Counted from the first letter of the stretch, positions 16,949-27,093 are shown. The stretch is 64,000 nt of DNA from Pseudomonadota bacterium (GCA_023412805.1 JAEZRM010000072.1:1-64000), one strand, 5' to 3'. The notes: a model not told the origin generated them from the sequence alone. Numbers and translations are program-made.

Positions 16949-17116
16949 CTACTTGATTTTGGTTTCCTTGAACTCGACGTGCTTGCGCGCGATCGGGTCG
17001 TACTTCTTGAAGGAGATCTTCTCGGTCGAGGTGCGCGGGTTCTTCTTGGTCACATAGAAGAAGCCGGTCCCTGCGGTGCTGAGCAGCTTGATCTTGAGCG
17101 TTGCGGGCTTGGCCAT
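16949..17116 (-). CDS. rpmG: Ribosomal protein bL33
   Basis: 55 residues beginning MAKPATLKIKLLSTAGTGFF and containing YVTKKNPRTSTEKISFKKYD and PIARKHVEFKETKIK, the standard L33 sequence of alphaproteobacteria. The zinc-binding cysteines found in some L33 paralogues are absent, so this is the Cys-free form. It is a large-subunit protein near the E site. The gene is short and single, followed by the gene-free stretch described above. Confidence 0.97.
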   Translation of the reverse strand: MAKPATLKIKLLSTAGTGFFYVTKKNPRTSTEKISFKKYDPIARKHVEFKETKIK

Positions 17117-17242
17117 TTCGGTCTCTTCGACGCGTTCTAATCCAGGGTCTTGTTCGGTCGCAATTTAGTCACAGGGGCATTGAAGTCAAGCGCCGTCTCG
17201 CCTGCAACTCGATACGCCGCACCCCCATTTCCGATGTCTGAA

Positions 17243-18172
17243 TCATGCTATCCGGAATAATGCGAGGCCCGCCACGATGATAGCGATTCCGGCGATCTCG
17301 AGCGCGCGGATTCGTTCGCCAAAATAAAACACCGACAGTAGCAGCGTGAACACGATCTGCACCTGCGCGACGGCGGCGACGTACGAGGCGTTCGTCAGCG
17401 CGGTCGCGATGAACCATCCGATGGAACCGAGCGCGCTTGTCGTGCCGATGAACCAGCAGAGCTTCGGGAACGCGAACATCCGCACGAGTTCGCGCGGCTC
17501 GCGCATCAGCAGGTAGGCGCCCACCATGAGTGCCGAGAGGGTCGCCATCACGAGCACGGCATAGGCGGCGCGTACGAGGGTGCCGACGGCCGGATCGATC
17601 GCGAGAATACCCTCGCGCAGGCATAGGTATGAGAGGGCGTAAACGAGCGCCGACGAGAGCCCGAGCAGTGCCGGTGCAGCCGCGGAGCTGGTGCCGCCTG
17701 CTGATGCGGTAGGCGCGGGCGCAGGCGAGCGGCGGGAGGAGATCACAATCACCCCGAGCATGGTCACGACAATCGCCACCCAGCCGATGGGGGTGATCAC
17801 CTCCGAGAAGAAGGCGGTGCCGATGAGCGCCGTCATGATCACGTCGGCCTTGATGATCAGCGTCGCGACGGCGAAGTTGCCGAGCTGGAAGAGGCGCACG
17901 ACGAGCACCGTCCCGACGAACTGGCAGATGGCCGCAATGGCGCTGTAGAGCACAAGCCCCTGGCTGAGCGGTGGGAGCGGTTCGCCTGTCCACCACAGAA
18001 TGCCGACGAGGTAGGCGGCCAGCAGCGGCAGCGTGAACAGAATGCGGACATAGGTCGTGACCTGCGTCGACAGACGCTGGTTCAGCACCTTGAGCCCCGC
18101 ATAGCGCAAGGCCTGAAAGAAGGCCGCGCCCACGCTTGCCCAGATCCAGACGCTGTCCATGAAGCCCGGCAT
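17243..18172 (-). CDS. EamA/DMT-superfamily transporter
   Basis: About 309 residues from ATG 18172; ATGs at 18160 and 18202 are alternatives. Ten hydrophobic segments are visible in two EamA halves: the first runs from WIWASVGAAFFQALRYAGL to WVAIVVTMLGVIVISS, then a Pro/Ala/Ser linker (SPAPAPTASAGGTSS), and the second ends IAGIAIIVAGLALFRIA. The VAQVQIVFTLLLSVFYFGER segment is the typical ninth-helix motif. Members export amino acids, purines or other metabolites; the substrate is unknown. It is divergent from the phospholipase C-like gene. Confidence 0.85.
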   Translation of the reverse strand: MPGFMDSVWIWASVGAAFFQALRYAGLKVLNQRLSTQVTTYVRILFTLPLLAAYLVGILWWTGEPLPPLSQGLVLYSAIAAICQFVGTVLVVRLFQLGNFAVATLIIKADVIMTALIGTAFFSEVITPIGWVAIVVTMLGVIVISSRRSPAPAPTASAGGTSSAAAPALLGLSSALVYALSYLCLREGILAIDPAVGTLVRAAYAVLVMATLSALMVGAYLLMREPRELVRMFAFPKLCWFIGTTSALGSIGWFIATALTNASYVAAVAQVQIVFTLLLSVFYFGERIRALEIAGIAIIVAGLALFRIA

Positions 18173-18315
18173 CCCCGCGTTGCGTATCGGCAACGGCGCC
18201 ATGTGAGCAGGGCCCGGCTGATTTGACCACACCTCCCTGCGCGGGGCGCTCTTCGCGTGCAGCACGACTCGCCTTAGCGTGCCGGCCACTACCTTGCCTA
18301 TCGCCGGAGGCGACG

Positions 18316-20013
18316 ATGAATACGCTCTTTCGCGTGCTCTATGCCGCCCATGCGCGGGGTACGCACCACAAGCTCGCGCTCGATGGTCTGCGCCATCTGC
18401 ACGGACCTCATGCAGATGCTTGGCGCTGCGTCTTTTTGAAGCACGCCGAGCTGTTCATGGTCGGGTCGAAGGCGCCCGACGACAGCTTCAAGGACTTCAA
18501 GAACCACGTCCTGCATCCGCGCGATAATTTCTGGGGCGGTGCGCCGCCGAAGGTGCGCAACTGGTACGGCCACGTCGTCACGGCGCTGCGCCAGCAGGAC
18601 TGGCCGACGGCGGCTTACGCCGCAGGCGTGATGAGCCACTACCTGACGGATCCGCTGCATCCCTTTCACACCGGCCAGTCACAGGGCGAGAATGACATTC
18701 ATCGCGCCGTCGAGTGGAGCATCAATCGCTCGTACGATGCGCTGTGGAAGCTCGGCACGACGCTGCCTGAGCCGCTGGTCGTGCTCGGCCAAGCGGACAA
18801 CTGGCTCGAGATGCTGGTCTGCGATGGCGCGCTCATCGCCAATGCGCACTACGAGCGTCTCATCGCGCACTACGATTTCAAGCGCGGTGTCGTCGATCCG
18901 CCGGCAGGCCTCGACGAGGTCGCTCAGGATCTGGTTGCCGGTCTCATCGTCCATGCGGCCACGACGTTCGGACTGGTCCTGCAGCGGGCGATCGACGAGG
19001 CCGCGGTGGAGCCACCCGAGGTCAGCCTGACGCTCGATACGGTCCTTGCAACACTCAAGGTGCCGGTCCGCGTCCTGCAGAAGCAACTCGCCGATGCTGC
19101 CGACCGCCGCCTCGTCGAGCGCATGTATGACGAGCTGCAGGCGACGGGCAAAGTCGAGGAGCATCTGCCCGAGGACGACCGGTCCGTGCGCGCGGCCTAT
19201 GCTCAGGAAGTGCTCGCAAAGATCGAACAACTCCCGCCTGCCAAGGCCTTTCCCTATCATGGCAAGGCGCCGCCCGAGACTTCGATCGAGCGCGCCGAGC
19301 GACTGCGCGAGGAGAACCGCAAGCGCGCTCTGGAGGAGGCTGCCCGCCGCGTGGCCGCGCAGGCCGAGGCGCGCGCCGCCGCCAAGGCAGCACCGCCGGT
19401 TGCGTCCGTACCCATCGTGGCCAAGCCAGCCGGGCCTGCTGTCACGCCGGTCGTCCCGGTTGCTGAAGAGGTCAGTGTGAAGGACGGAGCGAGCCTCGTT
19501 GCGCGCCTCGGTGAGCACGAGCGCACGCGTACGGGCTCGGTGCCAAGTATTGGGCCCAGTATAGGCGAAGTCGCATCGCGCGAGCCGAGGTTTTACCTCA
19601 CACGCGGTCAGGACGTTGTCGACGCGCCGTCGATCGGCCCCAAGACGGCAGACCGCCTCATCGCGGAAGGTGTGAAGACCGTCGGCGATCTCATGGACGC
19701 CGATCCTGAGACGCTCGCCGAGCTTATTGGTGTCCGCCACATCACGGCCGAGACCATCCGCGACTGGCAGGACCAGAGCGGCCTCGTGATGGCCGTGCCG
19801 AACCTGCGGGGGACGCACGCGCAACTCATCGTCGGCGCCGGCTTCCGGGATGCGGAAAGTCTCGCCGCCGCCGAGCCCGCCGACCTCTCCGCCCGCGTTC
19901 TTGCATTCGCCGCCAGCAGCGATGGCCAGCGCGTGCTGCGCAATGGCTCACCGCCCGATATCGAAGCGATTGCCGCCTGGGGCGCGGCGGCTCGCATGGC
20001 GCGCGCGGCTTGA
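18316..20013 (+). CDS. Zn-dependent phospholipase C-like domain fused to a DUF4332 helix-hairpin-helix domain
   Basis: 565 residues from ATG 18316 (GGAGGCGACG precedes). Residues 1-250 carry metal-ligand patterns of the zinc phospholipase C / S1-P1 nuclease superfamily: HHKLALDGL, HAELFMVGSKAPDD, and HYLTDPLHPFH (H108, D112, H115, H118), then DIHRAVEW. Residues about 320-360 form an Ala/Glu/Arg-rich coiled coil. Residues about 435-520 hold SIGPKTADRLIAEGVKTVGDLMDADPE and a second repeat (GAGFRDAESLAAAEPADL), typical of DUF4332 HhH domains. There is no signal peptide, unlike secreted phospholipases. Substrate unknown; an intracellular nuclease or phosphodiesterase guided by the HhH part is one possibility. 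Confidence 0.75.
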   Translation: MNTLFRVLYAAHARGTHHKLALDGLRHLHGPHADAWRCVFLKHAELFMVGSKAPDDSFKDFKNHVLHPRDNFWGGAPPKVRNWYGHVVTALRQQDWPTAAYAAGVMSHYLTDPLHPFHTGQSQGENDIHRAVEWSINRSYDALWKLGTTLPEPLVVLGQADNWLEMLVCDGALIANAHYERLIAHYDFKRGVVDPPAGLDEVAQDLVAGLIVHAATTFGLVLQRAIDEAAVEPPEVSLTLDTVLATLKVPVRVLQKQLADAADRRLVERMYDELQATGKVEEHLPEDDRSVRAAYAQEVLAKIEQLPPAKAFPYHGKAPPETSIERAERLREENRKRALEEAARRVAAQAEARAAAKAAPPVASVPIVAKPAGPAVTPVVPVAEEVSVKDGASLVARLGEHERTRTGSVPSIGPSIGEVASREPRFYLTRGQDVVDAPSIGPKTADRLIAEGVKTVGDLMDADPETLAELIGVRHITAETIRDWQDQSGLVMAVPNLRGTHAQLIVGAGFRDAESLAAAEPADLSARVLAFAASSDGQRVLRNGSPPDIEAIAAWGAAARMARAA

Positions 20014-20115
20014 CGCGCTGAGCCTGCAACTTATGGACGAAAACCCAAGCTTGATGCGCTGGATGGCATCGGGTAGTGAGAACGGCGTAATTCAGGCAGC
20101 GGCAGGGGATCCTCA

Positions 20116-20259
20116 ATGAGCATCGATACGACCGGTGGCCATCCCGAGATGGACTATCGCGAGCACGTCCGGACGTACAACGGCTTTATCAAGGGCACCG
20201 TCGTTCTGACCGTTCTCGTCGTGCTCATCCTGGTCGGCATGGCCATCTTCCTGGTGTAG
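20116..20259 (+). CDS. aa3-type cytochrome c oxidase subunit IV
   Basis: 47 residues. A short polar N-terminus ending in GHPEMDYREHVRTYNGFIKG is followed by one membrane helix (TVVLTVLVVLILVGMAIFLV). Both the DYxEHxxTYxxFIKG motif and the length are those of the small bacterial aa3 oxidase subunit IV of alphaproteobacteria. Its place 90 bp upstream of pntAA is conserved in this order. No other oxidase genes are in the window. Confidence 0.88.
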   Translation: MSIDTTGGHPEMDYREHVRTYNGFIKGTVVLTVLVVLILVGMAIFLV

Positions 20260-20349
20260 ACCGGGTACTCTCTCGCCGAACGCGCTGCGCATCGATCGAG
20301 CGTGGTCGCGCCAGTCCCTGAACTTCCATCCTACGAAGGACGCGACGCA

Positions 20350-21489
20350 ATGGTGACCGTTGCGGTTACGCCGGAGGCGCCTGACGAAACGCGCGTCGCC
20401 ATCTCACCGGAGACCGTGCGCAAGCTCGTCGCACTCGGTTGCAAGGTGCGCGTGGCGGCTGGCAGCGGTGCGCGCTCGCGCTTCTCCGATGAGACATACA
20501 AGGCGCAGGGCGCCGAGATCGCAGCCGATGCGGCCGCCGCCGTCGAAGGTGCCGATATCCTGCTCAAGGTGCGCCGTCCGTCGCCCGAGGAAGTGCGCGG
20601 GCTCGCGCCAGGCGGCATCGTCGCCGCCATGCTGAGCCCGACGGACGACCGTCCGGGTCTCGATGCGCTCGCCGCGACCGGCGCCACGCTTTTTTCCATG
20701 GAGTTCATGCCGCGCATCACCCGCGCGCAGTCCATGGACGTGCTGTCGAGCCAGGCGAACCTCGCGGGTTACAAGGCAGTGGTGAATGCGGCGGCGATGT
20801 TCGAGCAGGCCGTGCCGATGATGATGACGGCTGCCGGCACCGTACCCGCGGGCAAAGCCTTCATCATGGGCGTCGGCGTTGCCGGCCTACAGGCCATCGC
20901 GACGGCGCGGCGCCTCGGTGCCATCGTCTCGGCGACCGACGTGCGGCCCGCTACCAAGGAGCAGGTCGCCTCGCTCGGCGCGAAGTTCATTGCCGTCGAG
21001 GACGAGGAATTCAAGCAGGCGCAGACGGCCGCTGGCTACGCCAAGCCGATGTCGGAAGCCTATCAGCAGAAGCAGACGGAACTCGTCGCCGGTCACATCA
21101 AGGCGCAGGACATCGTCATCACGACCGCGCTGATTCCGGGCCGTCCGGCGCCGCGGCTCATCACGCGCGCTATGGTGGAGAGCATGAAGCCCGGCGCGGT
21201 GATCATCGATCTTGCGGCCGAGCGCGGCGGCAACTGCGAGCTGACGAAGCCCGGCGAGATCGTCGAGCACGGTGGCGTGCGTATCGACGGCACGCTCAAT
21301 CTGGCCGGCCAGGTGCCCGTCAACGCTTCGAGCCTCTATGCCAAGAACCTCCTGACCTTCCTCGAGCTCATGATCGACAAGAAGGAGAAGACCCTGAAAG
21401 TCGACTGGGAGGACGAGGTCATGAAGGGCACGCTGGTCGCCAAGGGCGGCCAGATCGTGCACCCGAGCCTGCAGCCGAAGGGAGCCTGA
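20350..21489 (+). CDS. pntAA: Proton-translocating NAD(P) transhydrogenase subunit alpha 1
   Basis: 379 residues from ATG 20350 (GAAGGA upstream; a GTG at 20302 is less likely). This is the soluble NAD(H)-binding domain I: VAVTPEAPDETRVAISPETV at the start, KVRRPSPEEVRG, and the Rossmann loop GVGVAGLQAIATARRLGAIVSATDVR. RGGNCELTKPGE is the mobile-loop-side motif. It ends where the membrane part begins in the fused enterobacterial PntA, so the enzyme is the three-polypeptide Rhodospirillum type. It feeds hydride to NADP through PntB while protons cross the inner membrane. Confidence 0.95.
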   Translation: MVTVAVTPEAPDETRVAISPETVRKLVALGCKVRVAAGSGARSRFSDETYKAQGAEIAADAAAAVEGADILLKVRRPSPEEVRGLAPGGIVAAMLSPTDDRPGLDALAATGATLFSMEFMPRITRAQSMDVLSSQANLAGYKAVVNAAAMFEQAVPMMMTAAGTVPAGKAFIMGVGVAGLQAIATARRLGAIVSATDVRPATKEQVASLGAKFIAVEDEEFKQAQTAAGYAKPMSEAYQQKQTELVAGHIKAQDIVITTALIPGRPAPRLITRAMVESMKPGAVIIDLAAERGGNCELTKPGEIVEHGGVRIDGTLNLAGQVPVNASSLYAKNLLTFLELMIDKKEKTLKVDWEDEVMKGTLVAKGGQIVHPSLQPKGA

Positions 21490-21490
21490 G

Positions 21491-21871
21491 ATGATGCGCC
21501 CTGCCCTTGCGTGGACACCCGCGCTGCTCGCGCTGACGACGATGCCGGCACTCGCTGCCGGTGGCGCCGAGGTGAGCCCGTTCGTCTACCAGCTCATGGT
21601 GTTCGTCGTTGCGATCTTCGTCGGCTACTATGTCGTGTGGAGCGTGACGCCGGCCCTGCACACGCCATTGATGAGTGTCACCAATGCAATCTCCTCGGTG
21701 ATCGTCGTCGGCGCGCTGCTGGCGGTCGGCGTGAGCTTCATGGAGTCCGGTTCGGTTCTCGCCAAGCTGTTCGGATTCCTCGCCCTGATCATGGCCTCCA
21801 TCAATATTTTCGGCGGCTTCCTTGTCACGCAGCGCATGCTCGCGATGTACAAGAAGAAGGAGAAGAAGTGA
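21491..21871 (+). CDS. pntAB: NAD(P) transhydrogenase subunit alpha 2
   Basis: 126 residues with an N-terminal hydrophobic stretch and three further membrane helices: FVYQLMVFVVAIFVGYYVVW, ISSVIVVGALLAVGVS and LFGFLALIMASINIFGGFLV. TPALHTPLMSVTNAISSVIVVG is the conserved proton-channel helix motif. The start is one base after the pntAA stop codon, with GGGAGCC as a ribosome site. Its last codons overlap the next gene. Confidence 0.93.
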   Translation: MMRPALAWTPALLALTTMPALAAGGAEVSPFVYQLMVFVVAIFVGYYVVWSVTPALHTPLMSVTNAISSVIVVGALLAVGVSFMESGSVLAKLFGFLALIMASINIFGGFLVTQRMLAMYKKKEKK

Positions 21872-22173
21872 GCGATGCGCGCTGGCATATGCTCGTTCGC
21901 GATTTCGTCGGGCGCCGCATGGATGAGCGGGCGTTCCACGATCGCTTCTTCGAGCTCTGGCACGCCGCCGATCGCGACCACGTGCCCGCCCCGCGCGCGA
22001 TCGAAACGCTCTTCTTCGTCGTTGAAGCTTATTGTCCGGACCCCGCGCTCCGCGATCCGAACAGCACCTACGAAGCCGATGATGCCGAACTCCGGCAAGC
22101 TGCTGAGAAAGCGCTTGCCGAGCTTCCCGTTCCCAGCCGCTTGATGACGTTCCTGAGCAGGATGAAACCATGA
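21868..22173 (+). CDS. Unrecognised small protein coupled inside the pnt operon
   Basis: 101 residues from GTG 21868, whose bases overlap the pntAB stop (GTGA); AAGGAG lies six bases upstream. The stop overlaps the pntB start (ATGA), so it is coupled on both sides. The sequence is soluble and acidic, with DFVGRRMDERAFHDRFFELWHAADRD, then ETLFFVVEAYCPDPALRDPN and a final helix ELRQAAEKALAELPVPSR. The F-x-x-x-F-x-x-x-W helix and central FFVVEAY resemble colicin-immunity-like small helical proteins, but this is weak. No role in transhydrogenase function is known to me. Confidence 0.7.
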   Translation: MSDARWHMLVRDFVGRRMDERAFHDRFFELWHAADRDHVPAPRAIETLFFVVEAYCPDPALRDPNSTYEADDAELRQAAEKALAELPVPSRLMTFLSRMKP

Positions 22174-23585
22174 GTGCCAACGCCGCCGCGCTGCTCTATC
22201 TCGCCTCGGGCGTGCTGTTCATCCTTGCGCTGCGTGGCCTTTCGAGCCCGGAGACATCACGCTCGGGCAATATGTTCGGCATGGTCGGCATGGGTATCGC
22301 GATCGTAACGACGCTCGCCCTGCTGCAATCGACCGACAGCGTCTTCACGTGGTTCCTGATCATCGCCGGCATCGGCATCGGCGGCGCCATCGGCGCGTAT
22401 ACCGCGCGCACCATTCCGATGACCATGATGCCGGAGCTGGTCGCGGCGTTTCACTCGCTGGTCGGCCTCGCCGCCGTCTTCGTCGCCGCCGCTGCACTCT
22501 ACGCGCCGACGGCCTTCGGTATCTCCGACGGCACGGGCTACATCTTCGCCTCGAGCCTCGTCGAGATGTCGCTCGGCGTCGCGATCGGCGCGATCACGTT
22601 CACCGGCTCGGTCATTGCCTTCGCGAAACTCTCGGGCCGCATGTCGGGCAAGCCCATTCTGCTGCCCATGCGCCACGTCATCAATGGCGCACTCGGCCTG
22701 CTGCTGATCTTCCTCATCTACCAGTTCACGCAATCGGGCGGCTCGTCGTGGCTCTTCTGGCTGATCACGATCCTGTCGCTCGCTTTCGGCGTCCTTCTCA
22801 TCATCCCCATCGGCGGCGCGGACATGCCCGTCGTCGTGTCGATGCTCAACTCGTACTCGGGCTGGGCCGCAGCCGGCATCGGCTTCACGGTCGGTAACGT
22901 CGCGCTCATCATCACGGGCGCGCTGGTCGGTTCGTCTGGCGCGATCCTCTCCTACATCATGTGCAAGGGCATGAACCGTGCCTTCCTGTCCGTGATCGCG
23001 GGCGGTTTCGGTGGCGAGGTTGCCGGCCCTGCTGGCGGCGAGGGAGCAGAGCAGCGTCCGGTCAAGCTCGGCTCGGCCGAGGATGCGGCCTTCCTCATGA
23101 AGAATGCGGGCAAGGTCATCATCGTGCCGGGCTATGGCATGGCGGTCGCCCAGGCACAGCACGCACTGCGCGAGATGGCGGATACGCTCAAGGCGGCCGG
23201 CGTCGAAGTGAAGTACGCGATCCATCCGGTTGCGGGCCGCATGCCGGGCCACATGAACGTGCTGCTCGCGGAAGCCAACGTGCCCTACGACGAAGTGTTC
23301 GAACTCGAGGACATTAACTCGGAGTTCGCGCAGGCCGACATCGCCTATGTCATCGGCGCCAATGACGTCACGAACCCTGCAGCCGAGGAAGACAAGACCT
23401 CACCGATCTACGGCATGCCCGTGCTGCAGGTCTGGAAGGCTGGCACCGTGATGTTCAACAAGCGCTCGCTTGCGAGCGGCTATGCCGGCATCGACAATCC
23501 GCTCTTCTATCGCGACAACACGATGATGCTGCTCGGCGACGCGAAGAAGATGACGGAAGAGATCGCCAAGTCGATGCATAATTAG
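22170..23585 (+). CDS. pntB: NAD(P) transhydrogenase subunit beta
   Basis: 471 residues. Nine or so membrane helices (residues 1-265) include SVFTWFLIIAGIGIGGAIGAYTARTIPMTMMPELVAAFHSLVGLAA and PIGGADMPVVVSMLNSYSGWAAAG, both diagnostic. The NADP-binding domain III starts near VKLGSAEDAAFLMKNAGKVIIVPGYGMAVAQAQHA and ends FYRDNTMMLLGDAKKMTEEI. It couples to the preceding small gene by a 4-base overlap. A family-2 repeat begins six bases after the stop. Confidence 0.95.
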   Translation: MSANAAALLYLASGVLFILALRGLSSPETSRSGNMFGMVGMGIAIVTTLALLQSTDSVFTWFLIIAGIGIGGAIGAYTARTIPMTMMPELVAAFHSLVGLAAVFVAAAALYAPTAFGISDGTGYIFASSLVEMSLGVAIGAITFTGSVIAFAKLSGRMSGKPILLPMRHVINGALGLLLIFLIYQFTQSGGSSWLFWLITILSLAFGVLLIIPIGGADMPVVVSMLNSYSGWAAAGIGFTVGNVALIITGALVGSSGAILSYIMCKGMNRAFLSVIAGGFGGEVAGPAGGEGAEQRPVKLGSAEDAAFLMKNAGKVIIVPGYGMAVAQAQHALREMADTLKAAGVEVKYAIHPVAGRMPGHMNVLLAEANVPYDEVFELEDINSEFAQADIAYVIGANDVTNPAAEEDKTSPIYGMPVLQVWKAGTVMFNKRSLASGYAGIDNPLFYRDNTMMLLGDAKKMTEEIAKSMHN

Positions 23586-23590
23586 CTTAC

Positions 23591-23607
23591 TTGCCGCGGG
23601 CTGCTGG
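23591..23607 (+). repeat. Dispersed repeat, family 2, short copy B
   Basis: TTGCCGCGGGCTGCTGG is identical to the first 17 bases of the copy at 36030, six bases after the pntB stop. The rest of the family-2 unit is missing. A degenerate second start TTGCCGCGG lies at 23638. Confidence 0.5.
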
Positions 23608-23651
23608 CCTGCGGCGAGCACGCGGATTGCTTTCCGTTTGCCGCGGCCGGC

Positions 23652-23733
23652 TCGCGCCTGCGGCGCGACGGGGCATTCGCCCCTGGCCCCAACCGGGGAG
23701 ACCCCGGACCCCCTCCTTTTTATTGACTTGGAG
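23652..23733 (+). repeat. Three-hairpin dispersed repeat, family 1, copy B1
   Basis: Hairpin I is TCGCGCC-TGC-GGCGCGA (23652-23668), II is GGGGC-ATTC-GCCCC (23670-23683) and III is CCGGGG-AGA-CCCCGG (23693-23707). A T5 run follows at 23717-23721, then TATTGACTTGGAG as in copy A. It probably ends pnt transcription. Confidence 0.8.
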
Positions 23734-23759
23734 TGCGCGGCGAGCGCACCGCAATCCTC

Positions 23760-23782
23760 TCTTCCCGTGTAGGACGGGGAGA
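23760..23782. repeat. CTCTTCCCGT...ACGGGGAGA palindrome
   Basis: Nine-base arms around GTAGG, matching the stem at 6170-6195. It sits between two inverted family-1 copies, as the related stem sits beside copy A. Confidence 0.6.
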
Positions 23783-23807
23783 CGGGATCTGTCGAGTTTG
23801 CGGCTCA

Positions 23808-23886
23808 CTCCAATTTATAAAAAGGAGGGGGTTCGGGGTCTCCCCGAGCGGGTGTGGGCGGCAGCCCACTCGCGCTGAAAGCGCGA
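23808..23886 (-). repeat. Three-hairpin dispersed repeat, family 1, copy B2 (inverted)
   Basis: On the minus strand: hairpin I TCGCGC-TTTCA-GCGCGA (23870-23886), II GTGGGC/GCCCAC (23854-23869), III CGGGG-AGA-CCCCG (23834-23846), then CCCCCTCC and a T5 run at 23819-23823, then AATTGGAG. It faces copy B1, and lies directly downstream of the TSUP gene, whose transcript it could terminate. Confidence 0.8.
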
Positions 23887-23894
23887 AAAGCGTC

Positions 23895-24641
23895 TCACCC
23901 CTCGAGCGCCCGCCAGATGATCATGCTGCCGCCGAAGAGGATGCCGGTTTCGAGAATGATCGTGTGTACGCGCGCTGAAAAGCGCCGCACCATCCACTTC
24001 GCCGTCAGTGTGCCGGGCGTTGCCATGAGACCGATGAGCAGGGCGAGCACCACAAGCTTTCCATCGAGTGCGCCGAAGCCCGCGAACACGCCCGTCCTGA
24101 AGATGCAGAGCAGGAACGAGACCATGGCATCGGTCGCGATGACCTGCGTGCCGGTGAGCCCGGATGCCATGAGCAGCGAGAGCAGGATAACGCCGCTTCC
24201 CGCACTGCCGCCGGAGATGAGGCCATAGCCTGTCGAGGCGATGGCGAGGCCTTTGTCGTCGAGGCGCAGTTTGATGTGCTCGAAGAAGCGCCTCAGCGGT
24301 ACGAGCACGATGAGCATGATGCCAATGAAGATCGCGGTGCCGCGACTGGTGAGCTGAGTGTACCCCCAGGCGGTGAAGAGCGCGAAGGGGAGCGCCGCGA
24401 TCGTCGCGATCAATGCCTTCTTGAGGTCGAGCGACTCGCGGAAGGCGGCGACGCGCGTTGCGTTCGTGATGATGGCGCTGAGCGCGATGATCGGCACGAC
24501 GGCCGGTGCGCCGACCAGCGGCACGAGCACCAGCGGCATGATGAGGCCCGTGCCATAGCCCGCGAGCCCGCCGACGATCTGCGCGAAGAAGGCCGTCACG
24601 GCGACGATTGCAATCTGCGCGAGCGTCAGGTCGGCAAGCAT
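23895..24641 (-). CDS. TSUP-family permease (sulfite exporter TauE/SafE type)
   Basis: 248 residues with about eight membrane helices: IAIVAVTAFFAQIVGGLAGYG, then GLIMPLVLVPLVGAPAVVPI, which is the conserved first TSUP repeat with its G-x-G and P-x-x motif. The second half repeats it (GYGLISGGSAGSGVILLSLL, then GLTGTQVIATDAMVSFLL). Family members export sulfite or sulfonates, though many have unknown substrates. The presence of xsc in the same window makes sulfite export plausible but not shown. Confidence 0.85.
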   Translation of the reverse strand: MLADLTLAQIAIVAVTAFFAQIVGGLAGYGTGLIMPLVLVPLVGAPAVVPIIALSAIITNATRVAAFRESLDLKKALIATIAALPFALFTAWGYTQLTSRGTAIFIGIMLIVLVPLRRFFEHIKLRLDDKGLAIASTGYGLISGGSAGSGVILLSLLMASGLTGTQVIATDAMVSFLLCIFRTGVFAGFGALDGKLVVLALLIGLMATPGTLTAKWMVRRFSARVHTIILETGILFGGSMIIWRALEG

Positions 24642-24790
24642 AGTCTACAGCCTCGCTGTCCGCATTCCGCTCTCGGGATAACGCTCGTCTGAGAGAACTC
24701 TTCCGCCTTCAGCGCACGTCAGCACCCCTTCCTGAGCGCGCGACCGCGCGCCGGCCGGTAGGCCGTCCTCCAAGAAAACAGCGGCAAAAA

Positions 24791-26419
<1,629 letters not shown>

Positions 26420-26546
26420 GGGCCTCCACCTTACTCGCTTTCCACACGATTCGGGCCGGCGTTCATGACACCGGCCCAATCCATCCACAGCTCACATCAA
26501 ACAGTTACGACCGCAGGTGGCCGTGACGACGTAACGGCAATCTCGG

Positions 26547-26951
26547 TTAGCGGTTTGCCGGCACCTGGGGAAGGGTCTGGCGACCCTGCTGGAGGCTGTC
26601 GAGCAGTCCGCCGCCACCCGCGGGAGCCGGACCGCCCGTTGCCGGAGCGGCAGGCGTTCCCGTGCCCGGAACGGCAGGTGCCGTTGCTGCGGGCCGATCG
26701 AGCGGGGAGACCGCGCGCCGGCTCTGCTGGGCAAAGAGCGTCAGACTGATCGAAGTGACGAAGAATGCTGCGGCGAGGCCTGCGGTGACGCGGGTCAGCA
26801 TGTTCGCGGTGCCGCGGCCGGTCATGAAGCCGCCGGCTCCGCCGCCACCGCCGCCGATCCCGAGCGCGCCGCCTTCCGAGCGCTGCAGCAGGACGACCGC
26901 GCAGAGTGCAGCGGCTATCATCAGATGTATGACGAGCAGAACGGTTGCCAT
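26547..26951 (-). CDS. secG: Preprotein translocase subunit SecG
   Basis: 134 residues. Two membrane helices (VLLVIHLMIAAALCAVVLLQ and LTRVTAGLAAAFFVTSISLTLF) flank the conserved QRSEGGALGIGGG and GFMTGRGTANMLTR loop. A Pro/Ala/Gly-rich tail of about 50 residues follows, longer than in E. coli but usual for alphaproteobacteria. SecG assists SecYE in protein export. It is between a secretory hypothetical gene and pyrG. Confidence 0.95.
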   Translation of the reverse strand: MATVLLVIHLMIAAALCAVVLLQRSEGGALGIGGGGGGAGGFMTGRGTANMLTRVTAGLAAAFFVTSISLTLFAQQSRRAVSPLDRPAATAPAVPGTGTPAAPATGGPAPAGGGGLLDSLQQGRQTLPQVPANR

Positions 26952-27093
26952 TAAATGCCTCGTTATCGCGCCTGGAGCGCCGGAGGTCCCCGAACCTCAT
27001 ATGGTAAGCAGAGGTAGGGGCCCCAAATCTCCGGGGTGGTCTACACCATGTCGGCGCGGACTGCCACCACCTCCCATGCGGCCGATTGCGGCC

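Noticed and set aside
22257..23252. 331-codon minus-strand frame opposite pntB
   Set aside because: Extremely rich in Arg, Asp and Gly with no domain; it mirrors the conserved pntB codons.
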